Position numbers and translations under genes: made by a program. Below the pieces are notes generated by a model. That model was not told where the DNA came from, searched no databases, and was given only the letters and a program-made list of their open reading frames with translations. Below, piece after piece: positions 36,380 to 51,300 of a DNA stretch of 64,000 nucleotides. The first letter of the stretch is position 1, and each line of letters opens with the position of its first letter. The stretch is from Owenia fusiformis (Eukaryota > Annelida > Polychaeta > Sabellida > Oweniidae), in assembly GCA_903813345.2 (NCBI GenBank), contig CAIIXF020000009.1, forward strand, positions 30,664,740-30,728,739, in the 5' to 3' direction.

Positions 36380-39300
36380 ATGAGTTCGAGTATGTTAGGT
36401 GATGATTTGATGGACCGGCTACATAGCCCGGATATGGAGATGGACACTATGGACCTCCATTACTGGTCATCCATAGGAAATCAGCAGACTCAGCCACTTT
36501 ATCAAAAACGTAACTCTTCCCCATATGTGCCTCGCAAGATGTCCATGATGCCAAGAACCGACTATTTTGAAATCTATAAAGAAGTTGATAAGGTATTTCC
36601 CGAAAACCATCTGTAGTTTAGCCAATTTATTTTATCTTGAATAATCGTAATTGGTATAAGTTCGGCATTTTAGTTCTCAGTCATTTCGTTTACAGATTTG
36701 TGTTTATGTACAAGTTTTTTCTCCACGATCAGAATTTCAAGAATCCAGAATGATTTTTGTCTCTTATTTTTATCTTTTCACAAACGTGAAGGATGAACTT
36801 TTGTCATCGTACTGTCTCAGACTAGCAACTGGCTCGAATAAGATGAAGAATTATGGCTTCCTATCTTAACTAATTTATCTAGTCGTATGCATTACCTCTT
36901 GTCACCTACTTTGCGACTTTGAGCTGAGAAAAGTAGAAAATGTATTTTCTTCAATTTGACCTTGTTATAGCATTCACTACGGTCCATTGATTTCATTCGA
37001 TTCAATGTTAGATTATTTCTCCCATAGCTACATTTGGACAACCTGGCTATGAGTAGACTCCTATGGTACACACCTTTTTGCTTCATGCATGTATTGTATT
37101 AGATTGGATCCATTATTAATTCAGAAGCCGGCGTCTGATTAAAAGTCCAGTTTAATTTATATTTTAGATTAGACATGTTAGAGCTCGAACTTAGCTAACA
37201 CCTTTAATGCATAGATGTAAATGCACATGAATAAGCTCTTAACTAAAAGGTTTGTTGTATTGCCTTGTTATCGCTCTACAAGAGAAAAATATTTACGCAT
37301 CAGGAGTCGAGTATGAATGTGGAAGTGTATTACCCACCACATTCAATTCAATTCATTATCAATTGATTTGATCAATGACGATATTTTATATGACAGAAAG
37401 GAATAAAACTGTGAGGCTAGTGCGTATTATTTCTCTGCTTTTTCGATCATTTTTAACATCTGGTAATAAAGGGGGAATTAAACGATCCAACTGTCTGTCT
37501 CGGTACATTGATTGTAACAACCACCTTATCCATCCCCGATAACCAGATACAAGCCCACATGGCGGAAATGAAACGGCAAATGCAGAGACCAGATTGATTT
37601 CATTTTTTATTTGATTCGTGATGGCAGTTGTTCTGGTTAGTGTAGATCTATAGATGTGATCAATCATGCGTATCTCTCGGGAATAACGCTTCGTCCCCTT
37701 CATAACTTAACAGAATATGGTAAAATAGCATCTTCAGACTTATGATGAAGCCGTTCCAAATCCCCGTGGATAACTCGAATCATTATCACAGTTTCAATTG
37801 ATTAATCTTTATCCCGCCCTTTATTATCATAGGTTAAATTCCTAATTGTGTATTTAAATTCGTCCAGTGTGATTTGTTTTTTTGAAATTCTGATAAAATA
37901 GAAATATGTTTGTTAGTCTTGCGTCAAGCCCCCTATGTTCCCAGCCCATATTAAGGTTGGTCGGATGGTTTGGTCCTTTACTTGTATTATTCTGGTTTTG
38001 AAAATACGCAATTACTCGGGCAATTACTGTTGGATCATGGGGGCAACGACTTGATTCAAGACTTCATGTTTAAAGAAGAGTTTGTCCTTTCAGCATGAGA
38101 AACACAGTCGTTTATAAGTAAGCAGTTTGATAATTGCAATATAACCCATTGTTCTAACATATCCACCTCGAAAAAATAAAACGCATTTTTCGGGTTATCA
38201 ATTTTGGATACGGCCTCAAAGACGTGGATTATAATGTAAACGTATTAGGCTTACAATCATTAATATGACAACTCGATTTGATTTCTGTTTACACGTGTGA
38301 TGAACACGCAAACCCCATAAGGGAAGCCAGTATCATCCATTCCACACGTCTATCTCCTGAACAGTCTAATTATACCTTAACCAGGCGACCCCTACCCTTT
38401 ACGTAAACCAACAAACGCTAGATAATTCATCATATTTTCCCACATCCCTGCATGGGGGCGTGATCTTTCTACGATTACTCCATGATCATAAACTATATTG
38501 AAAATTCTACACTTCTATATTTGATAAATACTGCCCAAGAAAAACATAGTCAAGGATATGTTACTTCAAGTACTAGTATTTGTGTATGCGCACAACATTC
38601 AGTTCGATTAATTGAGTTTTGTTTTGGGGTTATTTCAAAACTCGCGGTAAGCCTGGTGGCCAGGTGCAATCTTAATTGGTAATATATCAGGTGCAAAGAA
38701 AGAATGAGTTCGTATTGATTCCCATGGTTACAAAAAAAGTATTTAAATTAGACTTATCAGATTCTGATGCAAGACTAACTTGAATTCGGTGTGCCTAGAG
38801 GGTATTAATTCAAGAAATCAAATTATCCAATTTCAGTAAAACCAGAAAACAGCCAATCTAAGATTATAACTTGGTCATACTGAATTATGGTATTACTTGG
38901 ACAAGTCTTCAAGATTCTGTCAGGATAATAAACCACAGACTAAGTATTCCACCGAATGAAGTTCGGGGGGTATATAGAGAAGTCTGTCAGATTCTGTAAA
39001 AACCGCTCGAGAAGGAATTTTTGATTTAGTCGCTCAATATAGATAGATTGAATACCTGTTTATTAGATTTTATCCTTTTTGGGCTAATTTCTTGTCTTGT
39101 GAAATGAGCATAGAACCTCCGCTCAAAGAGGAATTTCAAATATGGCCAGCAAATTCAAAACGGCGGCCATTTTCGTAAAAGACACTTAAATGTGCTCAAT
39201 AAAAGATTTTTGAGATGGCTACTAAATTCAAAGTGACTTCCATTTCAAAGAAATAATTTCTGATAACCCAAATACCATGCCAATTATCGTATTTGATCCG

Positions 39301-42300
39301 AAATGTCCTTATCATTGTTATTTCTGAGAAAAAAAATTCGTATTTTTAATAGCAATTTTTGCGTGTTATTTAGTTTATTTCAGCCGTCAAAATTCCTCCA
39401 TCTATTGGAACATCCGGACTCTGCAGCACCAAGTCCGAATATTACGGGGATTCCCCTTCTAAAACCCGCCGCCATCTTGAAAAATGTAATGAAACAGATC
39501 CAGTGAGGGAGCATGGGTATTTTGTGAGTGTACGCCACGAGTGATCGAAGAGAACGAGAGAGGAGTTTGGGTGTGGAAAAGATTTGAATATGAGATTGAA
39601 ATTGTGACTAATATGGAGTAATAAAATGTTAATTATTGCCAGTTATCTATTTTTAAAGTGTGGGGCAATTCAATATTAAAATCGCTTTTTTAAACGTTGA
39701 GAGTGCGCCATGGCGTTTTACATATAGATGACGCTACGCCATTGAGATCATTCTCAGAATTAAGTCCTAGCACCGGATATTTTTAATTATATGCCTTCAT
39801 GCCACTGCATGGATCTAGACTTTGAAAAAAGTTAGTGCAATACTACTGTCTCGTTATGTGATTGTCTACCATGGCGAGTGATTAAATGTTTTGTTTGGTG
39901 GGAGATGCTACTCCGGGGAGTTGCTGTTTTCTTGGTTTTAACAAATAAATAAGTTGTCGAGCTGATTTCACTGACTTCAATCTATTATTATCTTGGAAAA
40001 GTTTCTATCCTCTTGAGCAAGTTCAGCCAAGTGACAAACACTTATAAGTGCGATACAAAATATAAGATGTAATCCCAGTAATTATTTGGAAGGACGATCA
40101 CAAAATAACTAGATCATACTTGTTGAAATATGAGCCTCCAATCATTCGCTAAGAATATAAATAATGCTCCCATATAATTTTCAGTTTCTGGACTCCTATT
40201 GAATCTTTACATTATGACCAGCTTAGCACTAGTAATATGTAATACAGTCAGTAAGTTTTGATAGCGGCCCATCAGTGTAACCATAATTTATTTTGTTTTT
40301 CAGTTGACGGACGAAGAGCGCTTATACCTGAACTCTGCAGCTTTAGCTGACGTAGGTATCATACGTCAAAGCCTGGATGAGAATGAGACTGTCCTCAATT
40401 ATAACTGTGTGGATTACATGGGACGAAATGCTCTACACTTAGCAGTCGATAGTGAGAGCATAGAAGGAATAGAGCTGCTGCTTGATAAGCTCAGCTTTGA
40501 ATGCATAGAAGAGGCCTTACTTCATGCTATAAGCAAAGGAGTGACTAAGATAGTGAAACTGATTATAGAACATCCCACATTTATATCTGGCGAAGAGCAA
40601 TTAAAACGTCAAACTACGAGGGATGCGTTCTTCAGAACTGAAGAAAAGAGTCAGTTTTCCCCAGATATCACTCCATTAATACTTGCTGCTCACTACAATA
40701 ACCATGAAATCATTCAAATGTTTCTATCTAGAAACCATACAATACCCAGGCCCCATCCAATATCATGTACGTGTAATGACTGCCAAACTAAGCAGAACTA
40801 TGACTCTTTAAAGAGGTCAAGGTCACGGTTGAATGCATATCGAGCTCTTGCTAGCCCTGCATATATGGCTCTCTCCAGTCCAGATCCAATTATGACCACC
40901 TTTGAACTGAGACAAGAGCTGAAAAAACTTGCACTCGTAGAAAAAGAATTCAAGGTAGGGAACACTCAAAGGGAGTGTATGATTTGTTACTTTCTGTGTA
41001 ACACTTTATTTTGAGTATTATCATTATGTACGTTGGAATGTTTCCTTCCTGGTTTCCCAAACAAGAAATCCTATCGTAAATTACACCCTTCATCAAATGT
41101 ATGTAGAGAGATTGGAAATGGGTTTATTCGTGCTCTTCCTAGCTTTTGATGTTAAAGTGTGCTTCTCGCATGAACCTTACCACCAGTTTTCCACGATAAC
41201 GTTAACGAAGTGAAGACAGATCCCCGAAGTGGAACGAATGTTTCTAATGTTTTGGATTGTAAATAAGACGTGCTGTCATTAACAAGTCGTTAACCTTAGA
41301 ATATCAATGATAAAATTTCGTAAATTTATAGTTTGGTGGATTTAATTGATTTCAAGACTGCTCAACGAACTCATTGGAAATGTGGAGGTCGATTACGCTA
41401 ACTATCTTGCGTCAATTTATCAGCGCATGATAGCTTCCGAAAGAGGAAACAAGCAGGCGAAACTCATAGGGGGATATGTGATGTAGCCTACAAGGGCCAT
41501 TTTATTCTAGTGGGGTTGCTGATTTTATACCAAGAATATAGACTTTCCAAAATTGTTTTGAACGAGTGGTCAAGAGTGGTGACTTGTCAGGGTGTCTGGA
41601 TTGTTCAAATGCATGTAGTTCCGAATGGACATCTTCATACTAGGCATACGCTTCATTTTATTTTGTCATTCATTACGTAATGGAATTATTTTTTCAATAT
41701 GGTTGTCCCATCTTATATATTTCTAAACAACTAAACTAGTACACTTGTCTTATGGACATACACCATCAGATAAAAAGGCATGATTTACTCCTTTTAAAAG
41801 AGGTGTAGATAACTTTCGGCTTTTCTAGTTCGTATTCGAAACGGCTGTCCGTATGTGCTACTCGTTGGTAGTTAGGTAGTTAGGTAGTTCAAGTATTCCT
41901 GACTGACTGTCGCAACACATTTCTTCCTTATTTTCACCTTCATTCATATTTTCCAAAGGGTCATCACATTTTTTATTACGCTCATAATCGTTTCTTGATC
42001 TCCCTCTCCCTTCATTCAGTGCTTCTATAGTGTTCTTCGTCTCCTCTAAGTCGTATAGCATATTGGGCCGTAGGTATAAGAGGCGTATTGCGCTAATTTT
42101 GAAGAATGGACTATCAGCTTTGGGAGGTGCCAGATGAAATATGAAACGTCATCCGGATTTAATTACTTTAGGCTGGAATGAATCAAAAGGGAATCGCCAC
42201 AATACCTGTTTTAACTCCCAAGGCCATACATAATACGTATATATCTAGTTAATACTCAGGAACTATGAGTTCATTCAATTCATTCAAATCCGGCTGTTCA

Positions 42301-45300
42301 TTATTAATATCACAGGGTATTCACATTTCATTATACAAACAGTCTCAATGTGTCGGTGCCTTGTTTCTAAGCGGGATTAACAATAACCTAGGATCACTTT
42401 TGATCATGAATCATAACTACGAGGAGACATTTCAACATTCCCAAGGGTTGTGATATTATGGCGGTCGCGTTACACTCCTACTATTTGACGTAACGACTTA
42501 GGCTACAATTAACAATAATTGAAGGTTTAGGAGAGACGAACACTGTTATTCCCAGAAGGGTTTGAATAGAAATTTTCCTTACACCAGTCTACCTTATAAT
42601 CGAGGTACGTAATTGCCTCGTTTAGTCTCGGAGATGGAATTTAATTGTACTGAGACGTTTGCTTACTTCATAGATTCTATCTAAGGTTAGGTATTGATCA
42701 TATTATAGCCTACTCTAAATATCATTTGTTGATTTGTTGTTATATGACCTCCTAACTTTTTTCATTTCTCTGCCTCCCCCCCCCCCCATTCTTCCTCCAA
42801 ATCTCCGCCTCTGCCTGCTATGTGACAAGGTGACCCAGCTCCTGTGAATGTGACCAAAGTCGACATATCGGAGGTATTTAAAAGACAACTTAATGAGCAT
42901 GCCTAATATCTCTTAAGATGAAAGCAGTGAAAGTGTCAAGAACAAAATTAAACAATTCGTTCCGACTGTCTATGGATGCGACTGAAGATGACTTAATCAA
43001 TCTAGTAATCAAATCATATGACAATTGAACATACAGACAATTTATAACATTTGACTAATAAAATTAAATAAACTTGACAAAATATGGCATATTTAACATC
43101 AGCTGACATCATTGGATATTAGGCATAAGATACATAATAGAGACTTAATCTTGCAAATGAAAGAGAGGCTGTTCCAATTACATTAAATATTACTGAATGG
43201 GCACCATTAGCTAGCCAGGCCCGCTTCTGTCTCTTACGAGGAATAATAAGAGGGCGCGGAATACCATAATGGGCGTTATCCAGTTACGCCCAGACCAAAT
43301 GCAAATATCTAATTCGAGGGGTGATCAATAAGTATTGGACACTTTCTACACAGATGCTTCTTGAAGACTAATCTCATTTCTTTTAAATCACCCTCACATA
43401 GCAAAATGTTCCAAGTTGCTGCTAGTATCAATACATTATCAGAGTTGATATCAACTGGCACGCGAGATTCGCAATCGAGACACTGCCCTGTGATTTGCCT
43501 GGAGACTTTCATATCTGAATAAAATAAACAAAGGATTATCGGCTGTAAACGCCCCGAAACAAATTTCGATTCGGTAAATAGAAACTAGAAAACAGAAAGT
43601 TTGATTATCTGCAAATGTCATGATTTAAAGCGTTTGTTGTAATCCCGATGCTGTTTGTTGCAGTACTGATGTTAATAAAATCACAATAGCAGTGTTCAAA
43701 TCTGTAAACAGATCTGTGATTTTCCGGAGCAATTCGAATGAAGATTGTACAAGTTGAAACGATTCCCAAATGGAAATTGAAAAACAACAATAGATCTAAG
43801 GATGAGGGAACGCTTCCTAATACATATACAAACAATAATGAGACTCAATCCTTAATTGAAAATTGTTGACTAACAAAGTAGAAAAGATTATTGATCTTAT
43901 GGTGGAATTACGATCTCATTGTTTACGAAAGCTAGAAATAAGCTTTCAACATTCCTGGCAAGCCCGACCAGTGCTTGCTTGCCAGATGAAAATTGTTGGA
44001 AATAAGATCCTTTCCACTCATCTAACATGATAACATGATCATTATGCTTAGGAATTCCTTGCGTATCACTAGCATATCTTTTAACCTGTTCTCACTTAGT
44101 AATCGTTTGTTTTACTTGTTCGCTCCCGATATTGAGGCTTGAATGGTTCGTCATGCATGGCTGGTTACACATAATATATAGTCTTGGGTAAAAGCAGATG
44201 TACCATAACACCAATAAATACGAACCAAGTCAGTGTGACTCTTTTAATTGCAAACTATTCATCTTAGATATTTTGATCAGTCAATTTTAATAATGCCAGC
44301 CATTAATCTGATTTGTCCTTGGAACAAAATAGCACGTAGAATTAAAATGAATTCCACGAGATATAAATAAATAAGCAAGTAACCGTTGATGCCTTATAAC
44401 TCCATCCTTGCGTGAACCACAATTTCCCAATGAAATTTCCCAACACCATTTGTCTTTGATTTTTCAATTGCTTTCGACTCGGCTATTTATGATCTTAATG
44501 TAATGTGTCAGCTTAAATGTTCAGACAATAACGTTTTATGGTCTTTTATGCATTTTGATTCATAAGAAGGGCAACCAAACTCTCTTTTAGCTTTTACTAC
44601 CATCATGGCCAGTAACGATAAATCCCAGAGGCATACTAGATGGTACTGTATTTACAGTTTCCTGTAGCGCATAGATAATGAATAAGCCTTTTTAAATTAA
44701 AATAATAAACAAATACAATGCACATGTTTAAAATTAGCGAATATATCGAAAATCAGTGATTCCAAACTTTTGGAATGGATATCAAACATACCATTGATGT
44801 TATCACCCATAGTCTTGCGTCAAGACCCTCAGACCCCCTATGACAATAGTAGAGTTGATAGGGGAGGGATCCAAGGTCATGAAGCAAGTTTTAGTCCCTG
44901 TTAATGGTGGAGAGCTCAGAGAAATGTGGAGCATTTATAGAAACCAGAACTGCATTACTGTTTATAATGCATGGTTTATATGTTTATTTCTTGTTCATAT
45001 TCTTGTATTTTATGCCCTTTTCCCATTGTCTTCAAACTATTCACAAATTGTGTTTCAGAAAGAGTACCTCGCACTTTCAGAGATGTGTATGAACTTTGCC
45101 TGTGAGTTGATGGACCTGTGTCGGGGAACACAGGAAGTAGAAGCTGTGCTCAGCGAAGGCGATCCTGACCATGGCAACGACCCTATCGCAAGACTGAAAA
45201 TGGCTATACGATATGAAGAAAAGAAGGTTGGTTCTCTTTCCATGTTGATGTAACGTTGCAAAAGTAGATAGGTGGTGGAACGGAAATCTACCATAGATAT

Positions 45301-48300
45301 CTGGCCAAACTTCGAGAACATCTAGTAGCTTTCGATCCTCCAACTCTTATTGAGTACTTTGACTTGTATTATAAGATTATGCTCCTATAACCGGTTCCCA
45401 TACAGTACGTATATCATAGGTGAAATTGAAGTACGGTGATGCAAACAACCGTACAAACAGGAACCTAACTTTCAATTCCATTCAAATTCTGACCATGTCA
45501 TTTGGCGGAAAAAATAAGCATAATTTGGAATCATATGGTTCAAGTACTCTTGTACTTTTACTCTCATTGTCGCGTAATAGTCTCAGTAGTTAAACCATAT
45601 ACACCCAAAAATGTGATTCATTCATTCTCGACACGCTTACGCGGTCCTAACTTCGACCGTTATTTTGAATTTTTGACCTACCGGATGTTTGAAAATCAAG
45701 GATTACGAGTCTCACACTGCACCGTTTTTCTTTAAACTTGTTCCATTCAAAGCATAACAAAAATTCCTTTCTGATGGTACATTATTCTCTTAAACAGAGT
45801 CTCTACTTCCAGCGGCATTTTGGTCCCCAGCTCTAAGAAGGCCTTCTAACAGCTGGGGACCAAAACGCTGCTAGGACGAGGGACTCTTTACAATAAAGCA
45901 ATGCACCGGCAGAAAGGCAATTTTGTTCTGCTTTTAATGGTATAAGTTTGAAGAAAAACGGTGCAGTATGAGACTCGCAATCCTTGATTTTCAAACATAC
46001 GGTAGGTCAAAAATTCAAATTAACGGTCGAAGTTAGGACCGCGTGACGCTGTATACACAAAAAGGCTTCTAAATTAAAGCACACCAGAGAGGAACCTTAT
46101 TACACACAGATAGCCTCATCATGGGATGTATATTTCCTGTAGGAACCACTTACCTTGAGTTTATGTGCGGAAAAGACTAAATAAACCTTATATAGAGAGG
46201 GGAGGTGAAAGGTGCAAAATATCAAAGAACAAGTACAAATCTCATGCAGCTAATTATGTAACCTATTCGTTTCATATCGATTCCCTTTCCTATCGATTCC
46301 CTTCTACATGTATATCACAATGTACTACAACAGTACTTTCTAAAACAAGATGAAAAACCAGAAATATAACCAATGATGTCGAGACGGCTTGTCTTTTAGG
46401 AGCTACATAGGCTACAGACGATCTTTGAAGATTCTTTAAGCCAAGTTAAGGCATTAAACTCATTAAAATCTGGGCGGGAAAATCTGATGGGGAAATTTGT
46501 TATGCTTGGATGAGATAAAATATATCTGAGCCCAACATGCATCTCAGATAGTTCTTGCTTATGGTTGGATATAGGAAATATATGTGGTGTTGCAATTTGA
46601 TCAAGTTGTTTCGCTATTTAAGGATATCGTAGGCGAGTGTAAGATGGTTACCAGGGTTGAAGGTATGTAGTTGCCCTTCTAGCTTTAAAATACTTCTTTA
46701 TAAGTCAAGAGAGGATGCCCGAATCGGTTCTTCAAACTGATGCCCATGTTGTACCCCTTTCTATCAACTTTACTACTAATAACAGGGAAGTCCCCAGTGG
46801 ATTCCCGATGGATCGCATCTCTCTTTTTGAGCCTTACTTTTCCCCTTGGATTTTGTTCACGTTGCCTGCTTCAGGCTTATATACAGTGCTAGCCATTATG
46901 ATGGATACGTTTTCCCCTTGTAAAATTCCCGGGATGCCCCTGAACAATAAAATGAGCACTTAGACACCGTAATACTTTATAATATATAATTGTAAACGTT
47001 CATTTCATCTATATGAGTTTTTATGTTGTGACATTTTGGTATATTAATGTATTCTGAATATTATAATTGTTTTGTACGCGGACAAAAGGGCGATTTCTAC
47101 AGATTTTATTTAGTGTCATCTTAACCAACGGAATAAATCAACAACATAACAATAAACCTTTTTAATTAGCCTAAAGCAAAAAAAGCTATACTTCAACACT
47201 AAATCATTATGGAAACCCAGGTTATTCACCGCACTGAAGGCAGGCGAGGGTGACTTGGGCTGGTGAACGTGCGTTTGAAACATATGTTATGTAACAGCAC
47301 AACATAATGAAATAAAAGATTACGTACGACAATGAAAACGTAACTCTCGTAAATAGTGAATTGAACGAACGCCTGTAAAAATGAATGCCACTTAAGGAAG
47401 TGATGAGCCCATGTTCAGCAATATAAATAACATTAATAATTGTGTATTCCAGTCTAAATGTTGTAATAATAGCATCAGAAGTCGGCTGTTTCTCTGTATT
47501 GGTTAACTTTCTTTGAAACAGAGCTATCATAAAGATGACAAAGAATCCAGAGAAGCGAGTTATCTTTATATTTATGATTTATGGCATGTAGAGCAGTTTT
47601 GCAATTTCAGATCTAAATCGACCTCACACGATAAGATACGAAATGAATTCATAAGAAATGAAGTAATAATCTGAAAGATAGAAAAATCATTCGTCCTTGT
47701 CAGCTCTCCTTCTTTATTGTTTCTATTCGATTTCTTTTTATATAATCCCAAATATGAAAAATATCATTACCATAACCCGCAATACATTTGACTAATATAT
47801 AACTTGGATGGTATTTTAACAAATGTGAAGATCAAAAACGGTAATCGAAGACCATAGTTTTAATTATTTTGATTGTTGGTATTTTCTCATTGCTCCTCGC
47901 CAAAAAATGAATGAAATACGCCAACAAGAATGATTATTCTTGTACTAGTACATTAAAATTCGTTTCGGTCGGTGATATATCTTTATAAGTAAAATCTGTT
48001 CAAGTTATCAGACATGGTTTACTTCAACTCCTCAGATGATCTTAAAACTTCATAATAATGTCAAATTTACGAGTCTAATTATCGTTTTATCATTTTAGCC
48101 ACACAGAGCTGGACTCTTCCCGGTTATATGTGAGTTATTATGTATCATGGAAACTGGCGATTGATTTCGAAAGTATATCTAGCATGAGCGATCGCTCCTG
48201 GAGATTTTCTTGTAGGGCTTCCATGAGTAAGAAGTATCTAAATAGCGTATCACGAGGCCAAATAGTTGGGGCTGTTTTCTTTGCAATCGTAGTCATATTA

Positions 48301-51300
48301 TCTTCTACGACCTCTTGCCAGGTCATGCCGTCTTGGGCCTCTTGTATCACTTGTTCACTTACAGCTCTTGTCAGTTCATTTGTGTCAATGTCTATCACTC
48401 CACTGGGGGCTACATTTAAGTGTTGGGAACTCTGTAGCATCAGAGCTGCCCTGTCGTTTATAGTCATCGAGTGACGCGATTGTTCTGTAGGTATTACATT
48501 CATTCCTGGTAATCCTAGACTGATCGAAGAGTAGGGCATGGGTTGCAATTGTAACATGGAGCTTTGGCGGATGTCCAAAACATGCCCCGATATGGTGTTA
48601 CTCTGTCTCCTGTCGGCTTGTTTATTCAGTACTTCGTTGAATTTTTCCATCTTCATGACATCTTGTTTTACATTTTCTAATTCTTTGACTTCTTGCACGA
48701 GATCGTTTCTTATACTTTGAAAGTTGTTCACCATTATGCCGACGAAGATGTTTCTGAAGATGAACGAGCCAATACAAATCCAAACAATAATGTAGAACGC
48801 GGAGAATGCTGGGTCGGCTACTTTTGTAATATCAGACATGATATCGTACCAATGGTCAAGAGTCAGTAGCTGGAATAACGTGATCAAACAATGGGGTATT
48901 GTGCTAAAACTCTGCTTATATTCAAGATCATCGCGGTTGCTGTGTGTGTATTGATCGAAGAATATCACTCCTCCAATGGCAAAGATGTACGCGAAGGTGA
49001 GAAGGAGAATCGTAATGGACGCCATCGCCTGAAATGCTTTCGCCACAGCTAACGCAATCAGTCGAACTTGACGGAATCGATTGACCATTTTCAAAGATCT
49101 AAGAATACGAAATACTCTCAGATTCTCAGCAATGACAGCAATGCCGTCCGTATCGCTTCCTGGTGTTTTGGAAAACTTAATTATTTCAGGGAGGAAAGAG
49201 AGAAATGTCACGATAAAGTCAAATATATTCCATCCACTTTTCCAGAAGTCCCAAAAGTCGTCTATCCATTTTAAGACTATTTCGATAACAAATACAAACA
49301 AAGTGACGTAATCGATGATATTCATCATAAGTTTGAAAGTTCCGATAGCACCTTCTGAAGCCAAATCTTTAACTTCAGCCTGAATACCAAGAATAACTGA
49401 GTTTAAAAGGATTAGAACCAGCATCATGTTTCTAAACATCGTTGTCTGTAAAATTCTATGGGCAAATATTTCGGGACGAATTATTCTTGCGTTTTTGTTT
49501 TTCACTCTGTTTGCTCGACGATCTGATTGAGTCAAGCCGACCTTGTCTTTAGTATTATATACGATAAACTTGACTAGGCTATGCGGCCCTTCTTTGAGCA
49601 TTTTGTTCATAGCAGTTGAATCTTCCGAAATTTCATTTGAATAGTACTTTGGAGCTTCTAGATGTCCCTTATCGTTGATACTGTCCAACAAATGAAAATC
49701 CTCAATCAGTTTGGAACGGAATATTTCAGCCCTGTTTGATAATAGATCAGTAGTATCCGAGGCCAGAGGTTCTGCACCTGGGGCTGAATTGGAAAATGGG
49801 TCATGCATTTGTTTTGATTTGATAGCAGCCATCTTGGTAGTTAGATTATATGACGTCATCGACATAACATGACGTACACAAAATACAAGGGACTTGTCAT
49901 TTTCTGTTTCGCATGTATAGGCTACTGTTGACTCAAGATCAGTCATATTATTGTCTAACCCTATTTTTCATTGCAGTTCGTGGCTCATCCAAACTGTCAA
50001 CAACAGCTCACTACGATGTGGTATGGTGCCGAGATGGGCTTTTTACAATCGCTGAATACGCTCAGAAAAGTTTGCTTGATAGTATTTGGAGCTCCCTTAG
50101 TACCATTTTTGTGTATAGCTTACGTACTCTTTCCCAACTCCAAGGTAAGAGTAACTAAAGTACGTAAAGAGAAAGAGGTATTTCTAAAAATTGTAGACGT
50201 GTACCTTTTCAAGCCTGCCTATCTTCAACACATAACATGTCTCTAATAATTTATAAAACATTTATCTAAATCACAAACTAATAAAACAACTTTTTCATAT
50301 CAAACTTGTATTCTATCAAACATCTTTTGTAACCATGTATCCTTATGTCACATGCTTTCTAAATACATGGCTATGCATTACTCTCACAATCAATATATTG
50401 AAAAATGCAAGGTATCGGTTTTTGCAAACCCCTTCTTTCTGTCTCTTCCCCCTCCTTGCATCTACACTGTAAATATCATATATAAGCTTATTGAATGATT
50501 GCCTGTATAAATTCTAATGCACATGAAAGTCATTATTGTGCTTCAGCTTGGATCCGCACTACGTTGTCCCACAGTCAAGTTCATTACGCATACTCTCTCT
50601 CACTTCATCTTCCTGGTGTTATTGGCGGCTGCTACGTTCCGACTCGAGGAACGCTTCCACCCTATCCACAGCGTTGAAGAGCTGAAGGAATCTTCGAATG
50701 ACAAGTCTATTCCAGAGGACGAAAGGATAGAAAGTCTGTTGAAAGAGACACTACGCCCAGCAAATACATTAATCACAAATGTTCAACTATGCATCGTGTT
50801 TTGGATTTTAGGTAGGATTGAAAGAAGCCTACACGATTTAATAGATTATGATAATATTGTTCGCATTTTAAAATTTATAAATTAAATGATCATAGTAATT
50901 GTTAATTATTTTACAATCTTTTTAATGTACAACATTCACTGTAAAAAGGAGTGTAACTCCTATACATTATGAGGAACAATGATGCTAGCTCAGGGAAGAA
51001 ATAAAGGACAGTATACTTGTGGCTGTTATTTGCTCTCATCCCAAGTAACCTAAAATATGTAACACTTTTAGTGTGTCGGGCCAGATGAAAATTTATTGAG
51101 CCATTGAAACTACCATACAACGATCTGGCTGGCATATTTTGGATTGTTAACGCAAAACGAAAGTTACAAATATTGGCATCTTGGCTCAACCTGTGCAAAT
51201 GGCATTGGATTTAAAATATTACTAACGCTGATCAATTTTCTGGCCACTCATTAAATTATATATTTTTCATTTCAGGGTTATTATGGATAGAATGTAAACA

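Noticed and set aside
41858-42061. Charged minus-strand frame in TRPC intron 2
   Set aside because: It looks somewhat protein-like, but it is short, has no splice sites in phase and resembles no family I know.
44840-45253. 137-codon frame starting upstream of TRPC exon 3
   Set aside because: Only 45059-45226 matches TRPC; the upstream part is intron read through the acceptor.
46715-46963. 82-codon open frame in TRPC intron 3
   Set aside because: No splice partner, no recognised domain and no conserved motif; it may be an old transposon fragment.
49833-49946. N-terminal extension of CatSper2 (38 codons)
   Set aside because: It contains the CRE, does not resemble CatSper2 starts, and the ATG at 49832 has the better context. 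It is kept as an open question in the findings.
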